A DNA stretch of 64,000 nucleotides from assembly GCF_900111885.1 (NCBI RefSeq), contig NZ_FOKG01000005.1:124001-188000 (forward strand). Reading direction: 5' to 3'. The notes below the pieces were generated by a model. That model saw only the letters and a list, made by a program, of their open reading frames with translations, had not been told where the DNA came from and did not search any database. How positions within the stretch are numbered: position 1 is the first letter of the stretch; each line of letters begins with the position of its first letter. Below, one piece after another: positions 8,426 through 17,742 of the stretch. This DNA is from Amycolatopsis marina. GTDB lineage: Bacteria; Actinomycetota; Actinomycetes; Mycobacteriales; Pseudonocardiaceae. A program made the translations under genes and the position numbers.

Positions 8426-9616
8426 ATGGCCGCACGACAATCACGACGGCGAGCCCGCACCGCGACCGTGGGAGGGTTGGCGGCTGTCTGCCTGGCCGCC
8501 GTGGCCGCGCTCGTGGTGGGCAACTACATGCAGTTGTTCACCCCGGTGGTCACGGTGACCGTGATCGCTGATCGGGCGGGGCTGATGACCGACCTGAGAT
8601 CGGACGTGACCTTCCGCGGGGTCACGATCGGCGAGATCCGGGGTCTGGACAACCGAGATGACCAGGTCCATATCGAGATCGCCCTACGTCCCGAAGCGGC
8701 CGCGCAGGTGCCCGCCGACGTGTCCGGGCGCATCCTGGCACCGACGGTGTTCGGCGCCAAGTATCTGGAGCTCATCGAGCCGGGAACTTCGACCGGACCC
8801 GAACTCCGGGACGGGGACGTGATCACGCCCGCGACGGCCCAGGTCGAGATCAACTCGGTGTTCGACAGTCTCATGTCGCTGCTCAGCAGTATCGACGTCA
8901 GCAAACTGAACGGCACGCTGGGAGGGTTGTCGGCCACCCTTTCCGGCCGGGGTGAACAGACCGGCCGGTACATCACCGAGCTCAACGGCTATCTCCGTGA
9001 GTTCAACGCTCATCTCGCCAACCTCCACGCCACCGTCGACGGCACCGGTCCGGTCGCCCGGCTCTACGCCGGGGTCGCGCCAGATCTGGTAGCCACATTG
9101 GACAATGTGGTCACCACAGCCCGGACTCTGGTCGAGAAGGCGCCCGAACTCGAATCGACATTGGCGGAACTGACCACACTGGCGAACAGTGGTAGAGCGC
9201 TGTTCGCCGAAAACGGCGAGCATTTACGAGCAGCGCTGGCGGAGTTGACTCCGACCATGGAACTCCTGTCGACCTACTCCGGGATCATCCCGTGCACCCT
9301 GGACACCGCGAACCGGATTCGTGTTCTGTTCGAACAAGCAGTGGGCACGGAAGTGCCGGGTATTTCGCTGTATATCGGGGTCCAGCCCGCGCAGCCGGGT
9401 TACCGCTATCCCCATGACCTTCCCACGGTCCCCCCTGGAACCGGACCGAGTTGTTACGGCGCGCCGCACAGTCCTGAACAGTTGCCCTCTCCATATGTGA
9501 ACTTCGCGGATGGCAGTGAAATCTATCCATCCAAGGAGGACAGCGCCGAGATCGGTGAGCCGTTGATTGTGACGCAACTGTTCGGCCCCGAACTAAGCGA
9601 GGTTCTGACACGATGA
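8426..9616 (+). CDS. mceA: Mce family protein A
   Basis: This 396-residue protein has one N-terminal membrane anchor (about residues 13-32) followed by an MCE/MlaD domain recognisable from RAGLMTDLRSDVTFRGVTIG and a VSGRILAPTVFGAKYLELI strand pair. A long helical region and a Pro-rich C-terminal tail complete it. Mce proteins assemble as a hexameric tube that moves lipids from the mycolate envelope to the YrbE permeases. AAGGTGA precedes the ATG. The stop overlaps mceB as ATGA. Confidence 0.94.
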   Translation: MAARQSRRRARTATVGGLAAVCLAAVAALVVGNYMQLFTPVVTVTVIADRAGLMTDLRSDVTFRGVTIGEIRGLDNRDDQVHIEIALRPEAAAQVPADVSGRILAPTVFGAKYLELIEPGTSTGPELRDGDVITPATAQVEINSVFDSLMSLLSSIDVSKLNGTLGGLSATLSGRGEQTGRYITELNGYLREFNAHLANLHATVDGTGPVARLYAGVAPDLVATLDNVVTTARTLVEKAPELESTLAELTTLANSGRALFAENGEHLRAALAELTPTMELLSTYSGIIPCTLDTANRIRVLFEQAVGTEVPGISLYIGVQPAQPGYRYPHDLPTVPPGTGPSCYGAPHSPEQLPSPYVNFADGSEIYPSKEDSAEIGEPLIVTQLFGPELSEVLTR

Positions 9617-10638
9617 GCACAGGGACGAACCTGGTCCGGGTCGGAATCATCGTTTCGATCAGCGGGTTGCTGATGGCCCTGCTGATCGTCCTGTTCGACC
9701 GCCCGCAGGTAGGGGACCAGTTGCGCTATCACGCGCTGTTCCGAGACGTTTCAGGTCTCAGTGAGGGCGAGGACGTGAAGGCGTCCGGAGTCGTCGTCGG
9801 CCAAGTGCGCAGCGTTGAGCTCGACGATGACGGCACTCTGCGGGTCAGCTTCTCCGCGGCCCCGCATGTCCCGCTCACCACCAGCAGCACGGCCACCATC
9901 CGATACGCCAACCTCCTCGGGGATCGTTTCCTGGAGCTCGGCGCCGGCGAGGACTCGACCGAGGCCGATCCGCTGGCGCCGGACGCCACGATCAGCGAAG
10001 ATCACACCTTCCCCGCCCTTGATCTCGACGAGCTCTACAGCGGTTTCGCCCCACTCTTCCAGGGCTTGGACCCGGAACAGGTCAACGAGTTGTCCGCGGC
10101 GCTGATCGCCGTCTTCCAGGGCCAGTCCGGCGCACTCGAGCACCTGCTCGGCAACCTCGGCGAGTTGACCGGGGAGCTCGCCGATCACGACCAGCTGATC
10201 GGTTCACTCATCACCGAACTGAACTCGGTGCTCGGCACGGTCAACGCGAGGACACCGGAGCTGTCCTCGCTGGTCGACGAGGTGGACAGGCTGGTGGCGG
10301 GACTGGCGCAGGACCGAGACCCAATCGGCGAGTCGTTCGCCAGGATCAGTGGGTTCACCGAGGAGGTGTCGGGGCTACTCACCGAGGCCAGACCAGAGGT
10401 CCGCGGCCTTGTCACCGAACTCAAGCGTTTGTTGCCGGTGCTGCACGAGGGCAGGCCAACGATCGAGGAGAACCTGCGGCGGGCTCCGCGGCTGCAAGAA
10501 CTGCTCGGCCGAGTCGGTGGGTACGCCTCCGCGTTCAATTTCTACATCTGCGGCCTGCGGCTGCACCTGGACGGCCCCACCAGTGAGGGCATTCTCACGC
10601 CCTTCATCAGGAGCGAAGTGGAGCGTTGCCAAGGATGA
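9613..10638 (+). CDS. mceB: Mce family protein B
   Basis: A 341-residue Mce protein with an N-terminal hydrophobic anchor (VGIIVSISGLLMALLIVLF), an MCE domain (FRDVSGLSEGEDVKASGVVV) and a helical second half of the needle type. Its start overlaps the mceA stop and its stop overlaps mceC, both as ATGA, so the six mce genes are translationally chained. It is expected to be one subunit of the hetero-hexameric lipid tunnel. Confidence 0.93.
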   Translation: MSTGTNLVRVGIIVSISGLLMALLIVLFDRPQVGDQLRYHALFRDVSGLSEGEDVKASGVVVGQVRSVELDDDGTLRVSFSAAPHVPLTTSSTATIRYANLLGDRFLELGAGEDSTEADPLAPDATISEDHTFPALDLDELYSGFAPLFQGLDPEQVNELSAALIAVFQGQSGALEHLLGNLGELTGELADHDQLIGSLITELNSVLGTVNARTPELSSLVDEVDRLVAGLAQDRDPIGESFARISGFTEEVSGLLTEARPEVRGLVTELKRLLPVLHEGRPTIEENLRRAPRLQELLGRVGGYASAFNFYICGLRLHLDGPTSEGILTPFIRSEVERCQG

Positions 10639-11645
10639 GAACCTCTTTTCGAGAACGTAGCCGCACCAAGATCGCACTGTTCGGCCTGGTGGTAATCGCG
10701 GGATCTGGCACGCTCGCGCTGAACTCGGGAGCGCTGTATCGCACGCTCGTCACCGAGACCTTCCACGCGCATTTCGCCGCCGCGGGCGGTTTGACATCGG
10801 GCGACGAGGTGCGAACCGGTGGGCACGAGGTCGGCAGGGTCACCGAGGTCGGACTCGAAGGGGACAGAGTTGTGGTGACCTTCAACGTCGACAACGATGT
10901 CCAGCTTCGCGAGGGCGCTCGGGCCGCTATCGGTACCGCTACTCCGCTGGGTGCGAAGTACCTCGATGTGGACCTGGGCACCGGCGGGGAACTGGCGGCA
11001 GGAGGGGTGATCCCCAAGGAGCGCACGAGCAACCCGTATGACGTGAACCTGGCCTTACAGCAGTTGGGCGAGACCACCGCCGCGATCGACACCGAGCAGC
11101 TGGCCGAGTCACTCGATACCGTCGCCGCCGCGTTCGAGAACACCCCTGACGAGTTCGCGTCCGCATTGCGCGGGGTGAGCGAGTTGTCCAGGACTGTCGC
11201 TTCTCGCGATCAACAACTCCGGGAACTGCTCAGCAACGCCAGCGGGGTCACCAAGGTGCTGGCCAACCGAAACCAACAGGTCGTCGGGTTGATGGAACAC
11301 GGCAATGAACTGCTGGCCGAGCTGTACCAACGCCGGGACGATCTGCGCGACCTGCTGGCGGGCACCACCGCGACGATCGAAACTCTTCGCGGTGTCATCG
11401 ACGACAACGAAGCCGACATCGCTCCGGTGCTTGATCAGCTCAACGATGTCGTGAAAGTTCTGGTGCAGAACGAAGAGAACGTGAACAAGACCATCGACGG
11501 GCTGGCGACCTATGCGCTCACCCTCGGTGAGTCCGTCGCCGGTGGCAGCCACTTCTACGCCCTCATCGAGAACATCGTGCCGAGCAACCTGACACCGGTG
11601 CTGTCCGGAATGGTGCCGGAAATCCTGGAAGGGGGCGGCAACTGA
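10635..11645 (+). CDS. mceC: Mce family protein C
   Basis: Mce protein of 336 residues with an N-terminal anchor after FRERSRTKIALFG and an MCE domain with FAAAGGLTSGDEVRTGGHEVG and TPLGAKYLDV. The ATG at 10635 overlaps the mceB stop (ATGA); a longer frame from TTG 10626 is possible but breaks the pattern of the operon. The C-terminal half is predicted helical from its heptad-like Leu/Ile spacing. Same complex as its neighbours. Confidence 0.93.
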   Translation: MRTSFRERSRTKIALFGLVVIAGSGTLALNSGALYRTLVTETFHAHFAAAGGLTSGDEVRTGGHEVGRVTEVGLEGDRVVVTFNVDNDVQLREGARAAIGTATPLGAKYLDVDLGTGGELAAGGVIPKERTSNPYDVNLALQQLGETTAAIDTEQLAESLDTVAAAFENTPDEFASALRGVSELSRTVASRDQQLRELLSNASGVTKVLANRNQQVVGLMEHGNELLAELYQRRDDLRDLLAGTTATIETLRGVIDDNEADIAPVLDQLNDVVKVLVQNEENVNKTIDGLATYALTLGESVAGGSHFYALIENIVPSNLTPVLSGMVPEILEGGGN

Positions 11646-12868
11646 TGTTCCGACCACGTCCATCGCGCCTGCTCACGGTGGCGATCGTGGCGGCACTGGC
11701 GGTGTCAGCGACCATCGTGCTGTGGCCGAGCAACAGCGATCGCGCCATCACCGTCCACTTCGCCTCCACCACTGGCCTCTATGTCGGCGACGATGTTCGC
11801 ATCCTCGACGTGCCGGTCGGCTCGATCACCAGCATCGAGCCGACCGACGGCAGCGTTGTGGTCGAACTCGAATACGCCGAGGAACACCTGCTTCCCGCCG
11901 ATGTCCAGGCCGCGATCATCGCCCCCACTCTGGTGACCGGCCGCTATGTCGCGCTCCACCCGCCCTACACGTCAGGCCCCGAACTGGACGACGGCGCGGT
12001 GATTCCGGTGGAGCGAACCGTCGTGCCGATGGAGTGGGATCAGATCACCGAACAAGTGGCCCAACTCGCCGCCGACCTCGGCCCCGAAGGCGCGAATAGC
12101 GAAGGGGCACTGTCCCGGTTGCTCGACGTATCAGCTCGGAATCTCGACGGTCAGGGCGCACGACTGCACCAGACGTTGACCGACCTCGCGGCGGCGACCA
12201 CCACCTTGGCGGACGGCAGCGGTGACCTGTTCGAAACTGTGGAGAATCTGCGAATTCTGGTCGGCGCACTGGCCGACAGCGATCACGTGGTCGCCGAGTT
12301 CCAGAAACAGCTCGCCGGGGTTTCCGGTGTGCTCGAGGAGAATCGCGAACTGGTCACCACGACATTGCGGACGTTGGACGGCTCGGTCGAGCAGATTCGA
12401 GCATTCGTCGCCGACAACACCGACCGGCTCACCGCGAACCTGGAGTCACTGGGCTCTGTTGCCGAGAATCTCGCGGGCCAACGCCAGCGCATCGCGGACC
12501 TCCTGCAGATCGGCCCCACCACGCTGTCCAACTACAACAATGTGTACGACCCGGAGAGTTCTTCGATCAACGCCGTGGTCTCGGACATCTTTCTGCAGCA
12601 CCCCGCGGTGTTCGTGTGCAGCACGATCTTCTCCCTGGGCGGGCCTCCGGAACAATGCCAGCAGGCGCTGGCCCCACTGCTGAACGTCCTGCCTGACCAG
12701 TTGCCCGTCGGCACGAACCCGTTGTACCGCGATGGTGTGTCCAACCAGGTCGATGCGGGTGAGGGTGCCGAACCGAGTCCCCCACGGAAGCAGGAACCGG
12801 CGCCGGCGCCACAACCCGGCGCACAGGAGGGTTTGGCCGGCCTGCTGCTCCCGGGAGGTATCCGATGA
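11645..12868 (+). CDS. mceD: Mce family protein D
   Basis: Mce protein of 407 residues. It has an N-terminal span (LLTVAIVAALAVSATIVLW), then the MCE domain (TGLYVGDDVRILDVPVGSI) and a long helical region. The C-terminal tail is Pro/Glu-rich (EPAPAPQPGAQ), as in many MceD proteins. It begins within the mceC stop codon (TGATG) and ends in an ATGA overlap with mceE. Confidence 0.93.
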   Translation: MFRPRPSRLLTVAIVAALAVSATIVLWPSNSDRAITVHFASTTGLYVGDDVRILDVPVGSITSIEPTDGSVVVELEYAEEHLLPADVQAAIIAPTLVTGRYVALHPPYTSGPELDDGAVIPVERTVVPMEWDQITEQVAQLAADLGPEGANSEGALSRLLDVSARNLDGQGARLHQTLTDLAAATTTLADGSGDLFETVENLRILVGALADSDHVVAEFQKQLAGVSGVLEENRELVTTTLRTLDGSVEQIRAFVADNTDRLTANLESLGSVAENLAGQRQRIADLLQIGPTTLSNYNNVYDPESSSINAVVSDIFLQHPAVFVCSTIFSLGGPPEQCQQALAPLLNVLPDQLPVGTNPLYRDGVSNQVDAGEGAEPSPPRKQEPAPAPQPGAQEGLAGLLLPGGIR

Positions 12869-14091
12869 CTCGTCCAACCCGTCTGCGTTGGGCCGCGCTG
12901 GCCTCAGTGACGGTCATGACCGCCACCGGTTGCGCCTTCTCCAGCGAGGATATCCCGCTTCCGTTCAGCGATGGATCCGACGACAACGCCTACTCGATCA
13001 CGGTCGAGATGGCGCAGATCAACAATCTGGTGAAGAACGCCGAGGTGATGTACAACGACGTCATCGTCGGCTCGATCAAGAACATCGAGTTCGAGGACTG
13101 GCGAGCGATTCTCACGCTCGGCATCAACGGCGAGGTGGAGCTGCCGGGCAACATCATCGCCAAGTCGGGCCAGAAGAGCCTGCTCGGAGCCGAGTTCCTC
13201 GACCTGAGCACCCCCGAGGGCGAACAAGCCGCAGGTGACCTACGACCCGGCAGCACCATCCCCGTGCAACGCACCGGCGCGTACCCGGAGACCGAGGAAG
13301 TGCTCAGCGCGCTGTCAGTGGTGCTCAATGGCGGCGGTCTCCAACAGGTCAGAACCATCACCACCGAGCTCAACAACGTCTTTCGGGGACGAACAGACGA
13401 TACCCGCGAGCTACTGGACAATCTGGACGTGCTGGTCTCGCAGCTCAACGGTCATTCGGAAGGCATCGTCCAAGCCCTGGAAGGTCTCGAGCAGCTCAGC
13501 ACCACACTGAACGATCACACCGACCAACTCGACAACGCTCTGGACCATCTACCCGCAGGGATCGCGGTCCTCAACGAGAACCGGCCCCAGTTGACCCGGA
13601 CGCTGACCGCACTGGCCGATCTCAGTGATGTCGGAACGTCGGTTCTCAACTCGACGAGGGACGACCTCCTGCGTAACCTGCGCGATCTGCAACCGATCGT
13701 CGGTCAACTGGCCAACGCCGACACCGATCTGATCGAATCGCTTTCGATACTGCTGACCTTCCCTTTCCCCGGCAACACCCTGGATGGGGCCGCAAAGGGC
13801 GACTTCGCCAACAACTTCGTGACGCTCGACCTGCGCCTTTCGACCCTGCAGGAGAACTTCCTCACGGGCGTTCCGATTCTCGGGAACCTGCCTCCCCTGG
13901 GTGTGGGCAGCTCAGATTCACAGCCGGCACTGCAGGCTCCGCTCGGTCGGCCAGATCAACCCGACCAGTCTCAGGCGCCCGCACAATCCGAACGGCCGCC
14001 GTCGGATGGCTCGGTGCGAACCACTGAACCGCCGCCTCCGTCCGATCCCGTACCCGGCCTGCTCGGCGCGATTCTCGGAGGAGACAAATGA
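12865..14091 (+). CDS. mceE: Mce family lipoprotein E
   Basis: This 408-residue protein is the lipoprotein member of the set (LprK-like). The signal peptide ends in a lipobox, VMTATGC, near residue 23, so Cys is the likely lipidated residue. It is followed by an MCE domain (EMAQINNLVKNAEVMYNDVIVG), helices, and a Pro/Ser-rich tail. Lipid anchoring in place of a transmembrane helix is the rule for MceE. It overlaps mceF as ATGA. Confidence 0.93.
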   Translation: MTRPTRLRWAALASVTVMTATGCAFSSEDIPLPFSDGSDDNAYSITVEMAQINNLVKNAEVMYNDVIVGSIKNIEFEDWRAILTLGINGEVELPGNIIAKSGQKSLLGAEFLDLSTPEGEQAAGDLRPGSTIPVQRTGAYPETEEVLSALSVVLNGGGLQQVRTITTELNNVFRGRTDDTRELLDNLDVLVSQLNGHSEGIVQALEGLEQLSTTLNDHTDQLDNALDHLPAGIAVLNENRPQLTRTLTALADLSDVGTSVLNSTRDDLLRNLRDLQPIVGQLANADTDLIESLSILLTFPFPGNTLDGAAKGDFANNFVTLDLRLSTLQENFLTGVPILGNLPPLGVGSSDSQPALQAPLGRPDQPDQSQAPAQSERPPSDGSVRTTEPPPPSDPVPGLLGAILGGDK

Positions 14092-15446
14092 TCTCGCGAC
14101 TGGTCCGTGGACAGCTCCTGCTTTTCGTGACGCTGACAGTTGTCTGCCTCGTCGTCGCCGGAGTGCACTACATCGGGCTGCCGCGATTGCTGGGTGTCGG
14201 CCAGATGCCGGTATACGTCGAGCTTCCCGCCTCAGGCGGGCTGTATCCGGCCGCGAACGTCACCTACCGAGGTGTCAAGGTCGGCCGGGTCGACCGGATC
14301 GAACTCACCGGCAAAGGGGTGATCGCCGACCTCAGCGTCGACCGTGACGTCGACATACCGGCAGACGTGTCGGCCGCGGTGCGGCAGACCTCCGCGGTGG
14401 GCGAGCAGTATGTCGCGCTCATGCCGAACACGACGGGACCGCCCCATCTGGCGGAAGGCGCGACGATCCCGGTCGAGCGAACCAGTCTGCCCACCCCGGT
14501 CGAAACGGTGCTCGACAACGCGAAATCACTCGTCGACTCCGTGCCACAGGACAGTCTGCGCACCACATTGGACGAGGCTTATCTCGCCTACAACGGTTCC
14601 GGAAAGAGCGTGCAAAGACTGCTCGACTCCGCCGGGAGACTGACCGAACAGGCCCAGCAGCACCTGGACTCCACCGGCCAGCTGCTCGCGGACGCGCCCA
14701 CCGTGCTCGGCACCCAGCGGGACTCCGCCGCCGAGATCCAGTCCTATGCCGCGGACCTCGCGGCGTTCACCGGCGAGCTGAAAAGCACCGATGAGGCACT
14801 CAGGGGGGTGCTGGACCAGGCTCCGGCCTATGCCGAGGAGCTGACCACCCTCGTCGAACAAGTGCGACCCGCGCTGCCCCGGCTGTTGAACAACATGGCC
14901 GCCACCGGCGAGGTGTTCAACGTCTACCTCCCCAACCTCGAGGCATCACTGGTGATGCTGCCCGCGATCATGAACAACACCCTGTCGGTCGCGGCGACCA
15001 CACCGGTGCCAGGTACCGCGAAGATGAACCTCAAGACCTCGATCAACGACCCCGCCACCTGCACGGAGGGCTTCGGAAACGAGGCGAGGGATCCGTCGGA
15101 CACCAATCCGCTTCCCACCGCTGACGACGCCTACTGCAAGGTGCCGCAGGATTCGGACCTGCTGGTGCGGGGAGCACGCAACTCCCCCTGTCCCAACGAC
15201 GCCACCCGGCGTTCGGCCACCGCCGCAGGATGCGGACTGCAGTTCATCGGGGGTGCCGGAGCGGGTACGACGGGACCACGGAAGTCAGACGGTCCAGAAA
15301 GGACCGGCGCCGCCACCTACGACCCACTCACCGGTCTGTTCTTCGGCCCAGGGGGAAAGTCGTTCCTCTTGCGCGAGGACTCTGGCGTGGCCGCCCACCC
15401 GGGAGTGCGTTCCCTGTTGGACCCGCTTGGTCTCGCGCCCGCGTGA
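14088..15446 (+). CDS. mceF: Mce family protein F
   Basis: Last of the six Mce proteins (452 residues). It has an N-terminal membrane anchor (LLLFVTLTVVCLVVAGVHYI), an MCE domain (SGGLYPAANVTYRGVKVG) and a long C-terminal extension containing Cys pairs, with VPGTAKMNLKTSINDPATC of the MceF type. It ends 11 bases before the stop of the convergent Mce-associated gene, so the mce transcript must end in or beyond that gene. Confidence 0.93.
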   Translation: MISRLVRGQLLLFVTLTVVCLVVAGVHYIGLPRLLGVGQMPVYVELPASGGLYPAANVTYRGVKVGRVDRIELTGKGVIADLSVDRDVDIPADVSAAVRQTSAVGEQYVALMPNTTGPPHLAEGATIPVERTSLPTPVETVLDNAKSLVDSVPQDSLRTTLDEAYLAYNGSGKSVQRLLDSAGRLTEQAQQHLDSTGQLLADAPTVLGTQRDSAAEIQSYAADLAAFTGELKSTDEALRGVLDQAPAYAEELTTLVEQVRPALPRLLNNMAATGEVFNVYLPNLEASLVMLPAIMNNTLSVAATTPVPGTAKMNLKTSINDPATCTEGFGNEARDPSDTNPLPTADDAYCKVPQDSDLLVRGARNSPCPNDATRRSATAAGCGLQFIGGAGAGTTGPRKSDGPERTGAATYDPLTGLFFGPGGKSFLLREDSGVAAHPGVRSLLDPLGLAPA

Positions 15447-15457
15447 CACTGACACCC

Positions 15458-15976
15458 TCAGCCCTGCGCGAACTCCGAGACGAGCCAGTTCCCATCGGAC
15501 TTCACCAGGCTGACGGTGAGCGTGATCTGGTTCAGCTCGGCCTCGGGTTGCTCGGCGCTCGTGGTGGACTGGTCGACGAACAGGATGACTTCGGCGCTCT
15601 CGGTGTCATTGCGCACGACGCCGGCCGCCAGCACCTCGGCACTGGTGTCGATTCCCGCATCGGCCGCGGTCGGTGAGATGACCTCCTCGACCGTGCGGGA
15701 GAGAATGTCCGAGAAGGGCTGTGTCGTCACGGCGAGGCCCTCGGACAAGTCGGCATCGAGCGTGTCGGCGCTGTAGGACAGAATCGCCACCACGTTCTGT
15801 GTGGCCGCAGCGATGATCTCGGCCCGCAGGTCACGCTTTTCGTTCTCGGCCACGGCATTCTCGGTGAGCACCGCGGCCGTGGCCCCGCAGGCCACGGCGC
15901 CGGCCAGGATCGCCACAACGACCGTGCGGGGCAGCGCTCCCGCCAGTGCTCGTACTCGCATACCTGGGCTCCGCAT
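15458..15976 (-). CDS. Mce-associated membrane protein (first pair, downstream)
   Basis: A 172-residue protein with an N-terminal membrane helix (VVVAILAGAVACGATAAVLT) and an extracytoplasmic NTF2-like domain ending in KSDGNWLVSEF. This is the Mas/Mce-associated layout, thought to stabilise or escort Mce complexes. The ATG at 15976 shares its A with the upstream stop codon (TGATG); the frame extends further up to 16021 but would overlap that gene. It is transcribed away from the crotonase operon and towards mceF. Confidence 0.82.
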   Translation of the reverse strand: MRSPGMRVRALAGALPRTVVVAILAGAVACGATAAVLTENAVAENEKRDLRAEIIAAATQNVVAILSYSADTLDADLSEGLAVTTQPFSDILSRTVEEVISPTAADAGIDTSAEVLAAGVVRNDTESAEVILFVDQSTTSAEQPEAELNQITLTVSLVKSDGNWLVSEFAQG

Positions 15977-16509
15977 CACTTGGTCTCCGCGTTCTCCACC
16001 AGCCAGCGGCCGTCCTGCCACAACAGCGACACCACGGACCGATACGAACGTTGTTGGCCCTCGGGGTGTTCTGTGTTGACGAACGTGGTGTCGACCTGCG
16101 CCAACACCTCGGCACGCTGGTCATCGATCCGGGCCAGCGCGACGTCTGTCACCTGTCCCGAGGACTGCACCTTGCCCTGTTCGAGCAATCCGAACAGGGG
16201 GTCGCCCACACCCTCGAGTTGCCGCCGAAACTCACCCGTCGCGCCCTCGCGCAGCTTCGCCAGTACATCGGCCGCGGAGGCGTGCCCCAAGTTCGCCAAC
16301 ACTTCCAGGTGCTCGGTAGCCGCCCGTATCGCCGCGGTCTCCCGTTCAGCGCGTACTTGCTCCTCGTGCCGCAGCACCAACGCCCAGATCAACGCGGCCC
16401 CGCACACCAGCGCCAGGCCGAGCGCGGCGATGGCGGACACCGGCCGACAGCGGCGTGCGAGCGGCCGGGCAGCGCCGTCATCCGGCGTGCCCTCCTCGTT
16501 GACCGTCAT
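15976..16509 (-). CDS. Mce-associated membrane protein (first pair, upstream)
   Basis: This 177-residue protein has a cytoplasmic N-terminus rich in acidic and Arg residues, one membrane span (VSAIAALGLALVCGAALIWALVL) and an outer domain ending in LLWQDGRWLVENAETK. It belongs to the same Mce-associated family as its neighbour. It is first in a two-gene minus-strand operon whose promoter region (16510-16802) is shared with the divergent crotonase gene. Confidence 0.82.
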   Translation of the reverse strand: MTVNEEGTPDDGAARPLARRCRPVSAIAALGLALVCGAALIWALVLRHEEQVRAERETAAIRAATEHLEVLANLGHASAADVLAKLREGATGEFRRQLEGVGDPLFGLLEQGKVQSSGQVTDVALARIDDQRAEVLAQVDTTFVNTEHPEGQQRSYRSVVSLLWQDGRWLVENAETK

Positions 16510-16666
16510 ACCGGTTCTCCCAATTCGGCGTGCGGCGCTAACGCGTGAACGCGCCGAGATTTGCCCGGTGCCACGCGAAACCGGGCAGGTCCGCGGCAGG
16601 ACTCACCTGTTCGATCCCCGGCCCCTCGAACATCTTGACGCATGTCTGCCCCTGATAGGTTATTGA

Positions 16667-16680
16667 ACTAACCAGTAAGG
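16667..16680. promoter_or_regulatory. Operator-like motif in the divergent Mce-associated/crotonase promoter
   Basis: ACTAACCAGTAAGG reads CCTTACTGGTTAGT on the other strand, a full match to TTACYRGYYRGT-type sites seen before hyuA and the SDR/SMP-30 pair. It lies between two divergent genes of the lipid locus. Confidence 0.5.
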
Positions 16681-16758
16681 AATACTAGTCTGTCGTTGTC
16701 GAGTTTGACATGCCATATCGCTGGAAGCCAGCGCACTCGATGTAGCCAACGAAATCTG

Positions 16759-16768
16759 TCCAGCTAGT
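16759..16768. promoter_or_regulatory. Second, weaker operator-like motif before crotonase 1
   Basis: TCCAGCTAGT reads ACTAGCTGGA on the minus strand and fits ACYRGYYRG. It is 35 bases before the crotonase ATG and could overlap its promoter. It is the weakest member of the motif set. Confidence 0.3.
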
Positions 16769-16802
16769 TCAGCTAGGAGTACGCGGAGGTGGCAAACGCC
16801 CA

Positions 16803-17693
16803 ATGAGCGACCAACGAGTGCGGTACGAACGGCCGAGCGATCATGTGGCTCGAGTCGTTCTCGCTCGCCCGGAAAAGCGCAACGCCCAGGACCGCGCGAT
16901 GCTGCACGAACTCGACGATGCCTATCTGCGAGCCCTCCGCGACGAGGACGTGCGAGTGATCATCCTCGCCGCCGACGGACCCGACTTCTCCTCGGGGCAC
17001 GACCTCACCCTCGACTCCACCGACACCTATGACATGACCGGAGTCACCGCCCGGACGATGACCGGCGGCTTCACCGCCGCGGGCGCGGAGGGCTGGTACG
17101 CCACCGAAGAGGAACTGTTCCTCGGTCTCTGCCTGCGTTGGCGCGATATTCCCCGGCCGACCATCGCGCAGGTACATGGTCGGGTCGTGGGCGGTGGCCT
17201 GCTCCTGATGTGGCCGTGTGATCTCGTGGTCGCCGCCGACGACACCGTCTTCACCGATCCGGTGGGCGCGTTCGGCTGCGGTATCGGCGAGTACTTCGTG
17301 CAGCCGTGGGAGATGGGACACCGGCGCACCAAGGAGATGCTGTTCACCGGCGAATCCATCGACGCCGTCGACGCCCACGCCCTCGGCATGGTCAATCGAG
17401 TGGTTCCACGCGCCGAACTCGAAGCGGAAACCCTCGCGATGGCCGAACGGATCGCCAAGCGACCGACGTTCGGGGTCCGGTTGGCGAAACGTGCGGTGAA
17501 TCAGACGCTCGACCTGCAGGGACAGCGCTCCGCGGTCGAGGCGGCCTTCGGACTGCACCACCTCGCGCACTCGCACAACCGCGAGCTACACGACAGCCTC
17601 GTCGACCCCGCCGGAATTCCGTTGGTGCGCGAAGAGGCGCGCAGTCGCGCGGTACGAGCCCCCGGTGTCCGCCTCGGCACAGAACCGTCATGA
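16803..17693 (+). CDS. Enoyl-CoA hydratase/isomerase family protein (crotonase 1)
   Basis: A 296-residue crotonase-fold protein. The oxyanion-hole segments SSGHDLTL and HGRVVGGGLLLMWPCD are present. By my alignment the two catalytic glutamates of classical enoyl-CoA hydratase are replaced (Leu in GGGLLLM, Val in FTDPVGAFG), so a hydratase reaction is doubtful; it may catalyse another acyl-CoA reaction or hydrolysis, as in EchA5-like proteins. GGAGG lies about 12 bases before the ATG, an extended spacing. It heads a plus-strand run of crotonase 1, crotonase 2, SDR, two Mce-associated proteins and the ATPase. Confidence 0.82.
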   Translation: MSDQRVRYERPSDHVARVVLARPEKRNAQDRAMLHELDDAYLRALRDEDVRVIILAADGPDFSSGHDLTLDSTDTYDMTGVTARTMTGGFTAAGAEGWYATEEELFLGLCLRWRDIPRPTIAQVHGRVVGGGLLLMWPCDLVVAADDTVFTDPVGAFGCGIGEYFVQPWEMGHRRTKEMLFTGESIDAVDAHALGMVNRVVPRAELEAETLAMAERIAKRPTFGVRLAKRAVNQTLDLQGQRSAVEAAFGLHHLAHSHNRELHDSLVDPAGIPLVREEARSRAVRAPGVRLGTEPS

Positions 17694-17742
17694 CCGGCCC
17701 CACCGCCGGAAGATCCGAATCAGCAGAAAGAGAGAGCACCTG